A DNA stretch of 64,000 bases from Anaerolineaceae bacterium. Lineage in GTDB: Bacteria > Chloroflexota > Anaerolineae > Anaerolineales > Villigracilaceae. Location of the stretch: positions 1-64,000 of the forward strand of contig WOUS01000007.1 of NCBI GenBank assembly GCA_009772985.1, in the 5' to 3' direction. Within the stretch, counting starts at the first letter, position 1. Every line of letters begins with the position of its first letter. The position numbers and the translations under genes are program-made. The notes beneath the pieces are model-generated. The model saw only the letters and a program-made list of their open reading frames with translations. It was not told the DNA's origin and did not search any database. Shown in pieces: positions 47,096-59,184 of the stretch.

Positions 47096-47514
47096 GTCCG
47101 CGGGAGCGCCCATAGCAGCCTTCCTTCGTCTTTTGCTTCTTCCGCTACAGAAAATCCGCTGTTGAACAAGTCTTCTCCCACAACCAGCACCGAAATAAAC
47201 GGTCCGCCGGTGACCATTGAGTCCATCGCCGCGTTGATCAGTTTCCGCCAGCGCGAGTCGCCTGGGCCGCCCAGATAGCGCCTTGGGGTGTGCCACCTCC
47301 CGACCACCATCACGTCAACGTCTGAATCGGGGGTCGCTTCGCCGCGGGCGTACGAGCCATAAAGAATGATCTGGCTGATCTCGCCGGGAAACAAAGCCAG
47401 TGCGCGGCGCTGAAATTCGGTCAGCGTACGCCGGACAGCGTGCGGAAGACGGGCACGCAGCGCCTGGCCGGTTGATGTTGAGCGGGTAACAGAAACGGAA
47501 GATGGCTGAACCAT
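47092..47514 (-). CDS. MNT-family nucleotidyltransferase
   Basis: Protein of 140 residues. The minimal nucleotidyltransferase motif is IILYGSYARGEATPDSDVDVMVV (GSxARGxxxxxSDxDxxV with both Asp present), so catalysis is plausible. It overlaps the HEPN gene. TATAAT sits exactly 6 nt before the ATG at 47514, which supports this start over 47529 and indicates a leaderless mRNA. The promoter lies inside the end of ligA. Confidence 0.88.
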   Translation of the reverse strand: MVQPSSVSVTRSTSTGQALRARLPHAVRRTLTEFQRRALALFPGEISQIILYGSYARGEATPDSDVDVMVVGRWHTPRRYLGGPGDSRWRKLINAAMDSMVTGGPFISVLVVGEDLFNSGFSVAEEAKDEGRLLWALPRT

Positions 47515-47520
47515 ATTCCA

Positions 47521-50759
<3,239 letters not shown>

Positions 50760-50921
50760 GGCGGCATTCCTTTCCCAGGAACGGACAACAGGAATTCTGT
50801 CACACTTCCGGGCGGATGTCAAACCGGGGCGCAATCCGTCCGCCGAATCAGTATAATGGGGGGGAGGCAAATCTTACATAACTCTTACGTGCCATTTTCG
50901 GCCTGCCGACGCGTGCTTTGT

Positions 50922-50958
50922 TATAATCGTCAGCGTAGGACAAATTGTAAATTTGTCC
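50922..50958 (+). promoter_or_regulatory. clpC promoter -10 and palindromic operator
   Basis: TATAAT at 50922-50927 has no good -35. Ten nt downstream is the perfect palindrome GGACAAAT-N5-ATTTGTCC (50938-50958), just before the AAAAGGA ribosome-binding site. It does not match CIRCE or HspR sites. A repressor binding here would block clpC. Confidence 0.6.
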
Positions 50959-50974
50959 CCAAAAGGATTTCACT

Positions 50975-53425
50975 ATGATGCGATTTGACCGCTTTACCGA
51001 ACGAGCACAGGAGGCCGCCCAGCGCGCCGCCGAGATCATCCAGCGCTACGGCCACAACCAGATAGACACCGAGCACATCCTGCTGGCGCTCATCGAGCAG
51101 CCCGGCGGGGTGATTCCCCAGATCCTCGAAAATCTCAAGATCAACGCCGCGGCGCTGGCCGAGCGCCTCGACCAGACCCTGCGCATGACGCCCAAAGCCA
51201 ACATCTTCGGCGGCGGGGCGGGACAGATATTCATCACCCCGCGCGTCAAGCGCATCATTGACCTGGCCAACGAGGAAGCCAACCGCCTGAAGGATGAGTA
51301 CATTTCGACCGAGCACATCTTCCTCGCCATTATGAGCGAACGGAACACGTCGGCGGCCCGCATCCTCGAGCAGGCGGGCCTGACCCGCGACCGGGTGCTC
51401 GAAGTGATCCAGCAGATGCGCGGCGGGCAGCGCGTCACCGACCCGCAGGCCGAGGCGCGTTACCGCACGCTGGAGAAATATTCGCGTGACCTGACCCAGC
51501 TGGCGCGTGAGGGCAAACTGGACCCGGTCATCGGGCGCGACACCGAGATCATGCGGCTCATCCAGATCCTTTCGCGGCGCACCAAGAACAACCCGGTGCT
51601 GATCGGCGAGGCCGGGGTGGGCAAGACCGCCATCGTGGAAGGGCTGGCGCAGAAGATCGCCACCAACGACGTGCCGGAGATCCTTTCCGGCAAGCGCGTG
51701 GTGTCACTCGACCTGGGCGCGATGATCGCCGGGAGCCGCTTCCGGGGTGAGTTCGAGGAACGGTTGAAATCTGCCATCGAAGAGGTCCAGCGCTCGGCCG
51801 GTGAGGTCATCCTGATGATTGACGAACTGCACACGGTCATCGGCGCGGGGGCGGCGCAGGGCGCCATGGACGCCTCCAACATGCTCAAGCCGGCGCTGGC
51901 GCGCGGCGAATTGCAGTGCATCGGCGCGACCACGCTGGACGAGTATCACAAACACATCGAGAAGGACGCCGCCCTCGAACGGCGCTTCGCTCCCGTCTAC
52001 GTGGAGGAGCCGAGCGTGGACGATACCATCAAGATGCTTCATGGCTTGCGCGACCGTTACGAGGCGCACCATAAAGTCCGCTATTCGGATGATGCACTGG
52101 CGTCAGCTGCCCGTCTTGCCGACCGCTACGTGACCGACCGTCACCTGCCCGACAAGGCCATTGACCTGATGGACGAGGCCGCCGCCAAACTGCGCGTGGC
52201 GCTCTATTCCCTGCCGGCCGACTTGAAGGTCCAGAAGAACGAGATCGAAAAACTGCGCGCCGAAGAGGAGCAGGCCGGTTTGGAGCGCGACTACGAACGC
52301 GCCGCCCAGAAGAAGGCCGAGCGCCTGCGCATCGAGCAGGACTTTGCTGCGAAGCGCGAGAAATGGGAGATCGAACACCATATTGACGAAGTAGTGGATG
52401 TCAACGACATCGCCGAGGTGGTCCACCAGTGGACGGGCATTCCTCTCAGCCAGATGATGGAGAGCGAGTCGGAGAAACTCCTGCAAATGGAGACGCGCCT
52501 GCACGAGCGCATCATCGGGCAGGAAGAGGCCATCCACGCGATTTCGGATGCCATCCGGCGCGCCCGCTCCGGCATGAAGGACCCGGCGCGTCCGATCGGT
52601 TCGTTCATCTTCATCGGCCCCTCCGGCGTGGGCAAGACCGAACTGGCGAAGGCGCTGGCCTGGTTCATGTTCGATGACGAAGACGCCCTCGTCCGCATTG
52701 ATATGTCTGAGTACCACGAGCAGCACACCGTCTCGCGCCTGTTCGGCGCGCCGCCGGGATATGTGGGCTACGAGGAAGGCGGCCAACTGACCGAGGCCGT
52801 GCGCCGCCGCCCGTACCGCGTCCTGCTGTTCGACGAAATCGAGAAAGCCCATCCCGAGGTCTGGAACGCCCTCCTGCAAATTCTGGACGACGGGCGCATG
52901 ACCGACGGCCAGGGCAACGTGGTGGACTTCCGCAACACGGTGCTCATCATGACCTCCAACCTGGGCACTGAGTACGTCCGCAAGGGCGGCACGCTCGGCT
53001 TCCTCCAGCGCACCGAAACGGATGAGGACCGCGAGTCCCACGAGAAGATCGAGAAGGCGCTCAAGGGCGCGTTCCGGCCTGAGTTCCTCAATCGCATTGA
53101 CGAGATCATCATGTTCTCGCCGCTCTCGGTGGAGCAGATGGAACAGATCGTGGACCTGCAAATGAAGGAGATCCAGGAACGCTTGAACGAGTTCGGCGTC
53201 CACGTGGAACTGAGCGCGGCGGCCCGCAAGTGGCTGGCCAAGACCGGCTACGACCCGGCCTTCGGCGCCCGTCCACTGCAGCGCGCCTTGCAGAAGTACC
53301 TGGAAAGCCCGCTGTCCATTGAATTGCTCGGCGGCAAGCTCGCCCAGGGACGCGTCATCGCGGTGCATGTCAACCAGGAGGAGAGCGGACTGGAGTTCAA
53401 GGAAAAAGAAGGAAAGAAGAAATAG
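50975..53425 (+). CDS. clpC: ATP-dependent Clp protease ATPase subunit ClpC
   Basis: Protein of 816 residues. Two Clp-N repeats (about 1-145; [27 protein letters not shown]) precede AAA+ domain 1 ([26 protein letters not shown]). A UVR-like short middle domain (about 420-460) follows, then AAA+ domain 2 ([24 protein letters not shown]). The short middle domain points to ClpC rather than ClpB. It unfolds proteins for ClpP. A perfect palindrome in the promoter suggests repression. It is a single-gene unit, ending at a symmetrical hairpin. Confidence 0.93.
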   Translation: MMRFDRFTERAQEAAQRAAEIIQRYGHNQIDTEHILLALIEQPGGVIPQILENLKINAAALAERLDQTLRMTPKANIFGGGAGQIFITPRVKRIIDLANEEANRLKDEYISTEHIFLAIMSERNTSAARILEQAGLTRDRVLEVIQQMRGGQRVTDPQAEARYRTLEKYSRDLTQLAREGKLDPVIGRDTEIMRLIQILSRRTKNNPVLIGEAGVGKTAIVEGLAQKIATNDVPEILSGKRVVSLDLGAMIAGSRFRGEFEERLKSAIEEVQRSAGEVILMIDELHTVIGAGAAQGAMDASNMLKPALARGELQCIGATTLDEYHKHIEKDAALERRFAPVYVEEPSVDDTIKMLHGLRDRYEAHHKVRYSDDALASAARLADRYVTDRHLPDKAIDLMDEAAAKLRVALYSLPADLKVQKNEIEKLRAEEEQAGLERDYERAAQKKAERLRIEQDFAAKREKWEIEHHIDEVVDVNDIAEVVHQWTGIPLSQMMESESEKLLQMETRLHERIIGQEEAIHAISDAIRRARSGMKDPARPIGSFIFIGPSGVGKTELAKALAWFMFDDEDALVRIDMSEYHEQHTVSRLFGAPPGYVGYEEGGQLTEAVRRRPYRVLLFDEIEKAHPEVWNALLQILDDGRMTDGQGNVVDFRNTVLIMTSNLGTEYVRKGGTLGFLQRTETDEDRESHEKIEKALKGAFRPEFLNRIDEIIMFSPLSVEQMEQIVDLQMKEIQERLNEFGVHVELSAAARKWLAKTGYDPAFGARPLQRALQKYLESPLSIELLGGKLAQGRVIAVHVNQEESGLEFKEKEGKKK

Positions 53426-53429
53426 CAAC

Positions 53430-53462
53430 ATGTCCCCGGCACATCGAATGTGCCGGGGACAT
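53430..53462. terminator. Perfect hairpin after clpC
   Basis: ATGTCCCCGGCACAT pairs perfectly with ATGTGCCGGGGACAT around CGA. There is no T-run, so termination would be inefficient; it may instead stabilise the 3' end. Confidence 0.65.
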
Positions 53463-53498
53463 TCGTCAGTGGGGGAATTGACTAAAGCCTCTCTTATT

Positions 53499-53514
53499 AG
53501 TGACAAATATCACT
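53499..53514 (+). promoter_or_regulatory. CRP/FNR-like palindrome upstream of hdrA1
   Basis: AGTGA-N6-TCACT resembles the CRP/FNR half-site layout (TGTGA-N6-TCACA). TTGACT lies 22 nt upstream. It sits 112 nt before the hdrA1 start, suitable for redox or nutritional control of the Hdr locus. The regulator is not in the window. Confidence 0.45.
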
Positions 53515-53625
53515 TGTGTCAATTTGCGCGGGATAGCACAATCAGGGGCAGGTGTCCCAATCTCGTACCTAGGAGACGGTAGAGGTGTCCATTTTGTCGT
53601 TGCCCAGAGGAAAGGAGATTTCAGT

Positions 53626-56600
53626 ATGATATCCTCGTCGCGCACGTCGACGAAGGGTCCGCTTCGCGTTGGTGTTTACGTCTGCCATTGCGGGACGAAC
53701 ATTGCCGCCACGGTGGATGTGGCCGCAGTGGCCGAGTTTGCCAAAAGGCTGGAGGGGGTGGCAATCGCCCGCGACTACACCTACATGTGCTCGAATCCCG
53801 GACAGGACCTCATCAAGCAGGACATTGCCGAACACGGCCTGAACCGGCGGGCTGAACCCGTTCTTCTTCCAGATGGCGAACATTCGCGAACACTGCGCGT
53901 GGGTGGTGGATGACCGGGAACGGGCGACGGAGAAGGCGCGGGCGCTGGTGGCGGCGGCTGTCCGACGGGTAAGGATCCACAATCCGCTATCCAAGCGCGA
54001 GGTCCCGATGACGCCCGCTGCGCTCATCGTCGGCGGCGGGATTGCCGGCATCGAAGCGGCCATAAAACTGGCCGACGCCGGGAAGCAGGTCTACCTGGTC
54101 GAGCGGGAGGCGAGTATCGGCGGGCACATGTCCCAGCTGTACAAGACCTTCCCAACGCTCGACTGTGCGGCCTGAATACTCACGCCGAAAATGGTGTCCG
54201 TTGGACGCCATCCCAATATCAGGCTCCTGGCCTACAGCGAAGTCGAGTCCGTCTCCGGCTATGTCGGCAATTACCAGGTGCGGGTGCACCGCAAGCCGCG
54301 CTACGTGGACGAGTCCAAGTGCGCGGGCTGCGGCAACTGCGCCGAAGTCTGCCCGGTGGACGTGGTCAATGTGTTCGACCGCGGCCTGAGCAAACGCAAG
54401 GCCGCCTACCGGGTCTCGGCGCAAGCCGTGCCGGGGGCGTACACCATTGACAAACAGGGCATGGCCCCCTGCCGGGCGGCCTGCCCAACCGACCAGCGCG
54501 CCATGGGCTACGTGGCGCTCGTTCGGCAGAAACGCTACGCCGACGCCTACTGGGCCATCCGGCGCGAGCATCCGTTCCCCTCGGTGTGCGGACGGGTCTG
54601 CAACCGCAACTGCGAAGCGGCCTGTTCGCGCGGCAAGGTGGACGAGCCGGTCAACATCATGGGCATCAAGCGTTTCGTGGCAGACTGGGCGTATGCCCAC
54701 CGTGACGAATTGCCGAACATGCGTGATAAGTCCATCGTCGGGACGCCCTTCCAGCACAACCCGAAACCGACCGGGAAACGGGTCGCCGTTATCGGGGCCG
54801 GACCGGCCGGCCTGACCGCCGCGCTCGACCTCGTCCGCCTCGGGCACACCGTCCAGGTGTTCGACGCCCAGCCCGTAGCGGGCGGCATGATCCGGGTCGG
54901 CATCCCGCCGCACCGGCTGCCGTATGAAATGCTCGATTGGGAGATTCAGCAAATCCTGAACGAGGGCGTTGAATTGCAACTCAACACCTGGATTGACGAT
55001 ATTCCCGGTTTGATGGAACAAGGGTACGATTCCGTCCTCGTTGCCACCGGCGCGCACGTCGCCAAGAAAGTGGACATCCCGGGCAAAGACCATCGCGACA
55101 ACTGGCTCAGCCTGCCGTTCCTGAAGCAGGTCTGCCTCGGCGCCCCGCCCGACCTGACCGGCAAACGCATCGCCGTCATCGGCGGCGGCAACGTGGCCCT
55201 GGACTGCTCCCGCTCGGCGGTGCGCCTGGGCGCGCAGGAATGCCGCATGATCTTCCGCAAGCCGAAGGGCGAGATGACCGGCTTCGAATGGGAAGTGGAG
55301 ATCGCCGAAGAGGAAGGCGTCGAGATGTGCGGCGCGACCATGTTCAAGGAGATCCTGGTCGAGAACGATAAGGTCGTCGGCGTGAAATGTGTGCGCACGG
55401 AATATCACGGCTATGACGCGAAGGGCCGCATCCTGATTGACGAACTGCCCGGCACCGAGCATGTCCTGCCGGCCGACATCGTCATCTGGGCCACCGGCCA
55501 GGGCTGCGACCTGTCGTTCCTGCCTGAGGATGGACGCGTCAAGCAGGCCAAGTCTGGGATCGATTCTGACGGCGACATGATGACCAGCCTGCCGGGCGTC
55601 TTCGTGGCCGGCGACGTGCACCGCGGCTCGACCTTCTACGTGGTGGACGCCATCGGCGAAGGCCACCACGCCGCCCGCTGCATGGACCGCTACCTGCGCG
55701 GCAGCGAAGGAATCCCGGAGCCGAGCATGCCGCCGGTCGCCGAGGTGGACGAGTCCGAGGTCCGGGCGCGCATCGCCCGCGGCGAAGCCAGCGAGTCGCA
55801 CCGGGTCAGCATCCGCACTATTCCTCTGGCGGAACGTTACCGCAATTTCCACGAGGTGGACCTGACCCTGACCGAGGAGGAGGCCGTGCTTGAGGCCGAG
55901 CGCTGCGTCCGCTGCGGGACGTGCGCCGAGTGCCTGGAGTGCGTGGCCGCCTGCGAACAGGGCGCGATCAACCACGACATGCAGGCGCAGGTCGAGGAAC
56001 TGACCGTCGGGACTGTCATCCTGGCGACCGGCTTCCGTGACTTCGACCCCGCCCGCATCCCCGAGTTGAACTATGGCAAACTAGACAACATCCTGTCGGC
56101 GCTGGAATTCGAGCGCCTGATCAATGCCAGCGGCCCGACGAGCGGGAAGGTGTTGCTCAAGAACGGACAGCCGCCGAAGAGCGTGGCGGTGGTGCACTGC
56201 GTCGGCTCGCGCGATGCCAAGACCAATGAATACTGCTCGCGGGCCTGCTGCATGTACTCGCTCAAACTCTCGCAACTCGTCCACGAATACGTGGGGGCCG
56301 AGGTGTATGAGATTTACCGCGATATGCGCTCCTTTGGCAAAGGCTACGAGGAGTTCTACAACCGCACCGTCACGATGGGCGTGAATTTCTACCACGGGAA
56401 AGTGAGGCAAATTGACAATTTGCCCAACGGCGGCCTGCGCGTGACCTGGGACGAAGCCTTCCACGGCCAGCCCGACCACGTGGATGTGGACATGGTCGTC
56501 CTTTCGACCGGCTTCGAGCCGCAGGACGATGCCGGGGATGTTGCCTCCCGCTTTGGCATCAGCCGCAGCCGCGACGGATTCTTCCTGGAACGCCATCCCA

Positions 56601-56995
56601 AACTCGCCCCGGTGGAAACCGTCAGCGAGGGCATCTACATCGCCGGCGCCTGCCAGGCCCCCAAGGATATTCCCGACAGCGTGGCCCAGGCCGGCGCGGC
56701 GGCGGCGGCGGCGCTCTCGCTCATGGATCAGGGCGTCATTGCCCTCGACCCGTCCATTGCCGAGGTCAACATCATCCGTTGCGCGGGATGCGGCCAGTGC
56801 GTGGCGGCTTGCCCATATAAGGCGATTGAGCTGTGCAAGGATGACCCGCTGAGCCGTCTGCATGCCCGGGTGAACGGTTTCCTGTGTAAGGGCTGTGGGA
56901 CCTGTGCAGCGACCTGTCCGAATAAGGCCATGTCCCTTATTCATTATGATGACCGTCAGATAGTGGCTGAGATAATCGGCGCCTTGACAGTTTAA
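53626..56995 (+). CDS. hdrA: Selenocysteine HdrA fused to a GltD/NfnB-like module (disrupted frame)
   Basis: About 1144 residues if the frame is restored. N-terminal HdrA segment VYVCHCGTNIAATV and MCSNPGQDLI, then FAD-binding VGGGIAGIEAAIKLA and DCAA-[UGA]-ILTPKM, where UGA 54173-54175 is read as Sec. A first ferredoxin motif (CAGCGNCAEVCPVD) leads into an inserted NAD(P)H module: GltD-type 4Fe-4S cluster (CRAACPTDQ, CGRVCNRNCEAAC), FAD site AVIGAGPAGLTAALDL and NADPH site AVIGGGNVALDC. The HdrA part then resumes (CVRCGTCAECLECVAACEQG, HCVGSRD, CSRACC) and ends in two ferredoxin motifs. A 65-nt deletion relative to hdrA2 at 53845/53846 shifts the frame and removes ASCSPLMHEPTFR. AAAGGAG precedes ATG. 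Confidence 0.8.
54173..54211 (+). promoter_or_regulatory. UGA selenocysteine codon and SECIS-like hairpin, copy 1
   Basis: TGA at 54173-54175 is followed after 15 nt by ATGGTGTCC (54191-54199) pairing with GGACGCCAT (54203-54211) around a GTT loop. The distance and the GU loop fit bacterial SECIS elements. Protein similarity continues unbroken across the TGA. Confidence 0.85.
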
Positions 56996-57009
56996 TTGCA
57001 TCTGCAATT
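56994..57009. other. Small hairpin at the hdrA1 stop
   Basis: AATTGCA and TGCAATT around TC, followed by TTGTC; a weak terminator candidate between hdrA1 and the hdrA2 promoter. Confidence 0.4.
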
Positions 57010-57059
57010 TTGTCATACCATGTGATTGTGAAACCAATGACAAAACGTACTTGCAAATA

Positions 57060-57088
57060 TTGAGAAGATTTAGCACAATTAGTAATAT
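57060..57088 (+). promoter_or_regulatory. Promoter of hdrA2
   Basis: TTGAGA (57060-57065) and TAATAT (57083-57088) with a 17-nt spacer in an AT-rich gap. It would transcribe hdrA2, hdrA3, the MvhD-like gene and the gene after it. Confidence 0.65.
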
Positions 57089-57165
57089 TTTTCTCAAACC
57101 CCGCCAAGGATGAGCATGATATCTCATTCTCCGTCAATCTTTAGTACCGCAAAGGAGGATGTTGG

Positions 57166-59184
57166 ATGAAGCAACCTGTTGGAGGACCGGCGCACGGATG
57201 CGCGCGCGTCGGCGTTTACATTTGTCACTGCGGCACAAACATCGCCGGCGTGGTGGACGTGGAGGCAGTCAGCAATTACGCCGCCACGCTCGACAACGTG
57301 GTTGTCGCCCGCCACTATGCCTACATGTGTTCCGATCCAGGCCAGTCGCTCATCAAGGAGGATATCAAGAACGAGGGACTGGACCGCGTTGTGGTGGCCT
57401 CCTGTTCGCCGCTGATGCACGAACCGACCTTCCGCAAGGCCTGCGCCGAAGGCGGGCTGAACCCCTTCCTGTTCCAGATGACCAACATCCGCGAGCACTG
57501 CTCGTGGGTCACCGCGGACCCGGCGGCTGCCACCGAAAAAGCCGAGGCGTTGGTGGCGGCGGCTGTCCGGCGCGTCACCTGGCAGAATCCGCTGGAGATG
57601 CGCCAGGTCCCCGTAAAACAATCCGCGCTGGTGGTCGGCGGGGGCATTGCGGGCATCGAGGCGGCTCTCCGCCTGGCAGACTCGGGCAAGCACGTCACCC
57701 TGGTGGAGCGCGAACCTTCCATCGGTGGGCACATGTCCCGCCTGTATAAAACCTTTCCAACCTTAGACTGCGCGGCCTGAATACTCACACCGAAAATGGT
57801 GTCCGTTGGACGCCATCCCAACATCACACTGATGAGTTACAGCGAGGTCGAGAAAGTCGCCGGATATGTCGGCAACTTCACTGTGACCGTGCGCCGCAAA
57901 CCGCGCTACGTGAACGAAGACCTGTGCACCGGCTGCGGGACCTGCATGGAAAAATGCCCGTGGAAGAAGATCCCGTCCGAGTTCGACCTCGGGCTGGGCA
58001 ACCGGCCAGCGATCTATTATCCCTTCCCGCAGGCTGTGCCGCGCGTCCCGGTCATTGACACGGTCAATTGCGCCTATTTCAAGACCGGCAAATGCCGCGC
58101 CTGCGAGAAGTTCTGCACAGCCAATGCGATTGATTTCGAGCAGAAGGAACAGCACGTTGACATCGAGGTCGGGACCATTATCCTTGCCACCGGCTTCAGC
58201 GACTTCGATCCGGCGCGTACTCCGCAGTATGGCTACGGTGTCCTGCCAAACGTTGTGACCGGCATGGAGATGGAACGACTGATCAACTCCGGCGGGCCGA
58301 CAACCGGTAAAGTGCTGCTCAAGAACGGCGAGAAGCCAAAGAAGATTGCCATCCTGCACTGCGTTGGTTCGCGCGGCAAGGAACACGAGTATTGCTCACG
58401 CGTCTGCTGCATGTACTCGCTCAAACTGGCGACGCTCATCCGCGAATACGTGGATGCCGAAGTGGTCGAGTTCTACCGCGACATGCGCGCCTTCGGCAAG
58501 GATTACGAAAGATTCTTCCATCGTGCCGAAGGGCACGGTGTACAGTTCGCCCGCTTTGATGGAGATATTCGCGTCGAGCAGAAGAAGGGGAATCTGGTTG
58601 TCCTGGCCACCGACGTTTTCACTGGCAAGCCGGTCAAGACCCCGGTGGATATGGTGGTGCTCGCCACCGGCATGGAAGCCCAGCCCGACCAGCACGAGGT
58701 CGGGGCCTGCTTCGGGGTTAGCCGCAGCCCGGACGGGTTCTTCCTCGAAAAGCACCCAAAACTGGCGCCTGTCGAGACGACCACTGACGGCGTTTTCCTG
58801 GCCGGCGCGTGCCAGGGACCAAAGGACATCCCCGACAGCGTGGCGCAGGGCGGGGCTGCTGCGGCGGCAGCGCTTTCCCTGATGGACCACGGCTCCGTAG
58901 AACTGGAGCCGTTCACGACCCATATTGATGCCGAACGATGCGGCGCGTGCCGCACCTGTGAGGGACTGTGTCCCTACGGCGCCATCGCGATGGTGGAATG
59001 GAACGGCAGGACGGTGGCGCAGGTCAACGAGGTGCTGTGCAAGGGCTGCGGAGCCTGCGCGGCAGCATGCCCGGCCGGCGCGGCCATGCAGAGCGGCTTT
59101 ACCGATCGTCAGGTATTGGCCGAGATCGAAGGAATGTTGACTGCTCTGTCCCTGAAGCGAGGGGTGAGGGAGGAGGTTGTATGA
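57166..59184 (+). CDS. hdrA: Selenocysteine HdrA
   Basis: Protein of 672 residues including Sec205, a normal HdrA length and intact throughout. N-terminal YICHCGTNIAGVVDVEAV, MCSDPGQSLI and VVASCSPLMHEPTFRKAC are followed by the FAD site VVGGGIAGIEAALRLA and DCAA-[UGA]-ILTPKM. Next come CTGCGTCMEKCPW, CRACEKFC, HCVGSRG and CSRVCC. Two C-terminal ferredoxin motifs (CGACRTCEGLCPYG, CKGCGACAAACPAG) complete the protein. HdrA is the flavin bifurcation subunit of heterodisulfide-reductase-type complexes. Its stop overlaps hdrA3 by ATGA, and AAAGGAGG precedes ATG 57166. Confidence 0.93.
57778..57816 (+). promoter_or_regulatory. UGA selenocysteine codon and SECIS-like hairpin, copy 2
   Basis: TGA 57778-57780, then 15 nt, then ATGGTGTCC (57796-57804) and GGACGCCAT (57808-57816) around GTT. 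The hairpin is identical to copy 1 although the surrounding gene is diverged. Confidence 0.88.

Noticed and set aside
50938-50958. clpC palindrome as CIRCE or HspR site
   Set aside because: The half-sites differ from both consensus sequences (TTAGCACTC and CTTGAGT).
54173-54175. UGA in hdrA1 (and 57778, 59711) as an ordinary stop or pseudogene mark
   Set aside because: Same codon in three paralogues, unbroken homology on both sides and a conserved hairpin at SECIS distance; the downstream ATG lies inside the hairpin and would skip the FAD domain.
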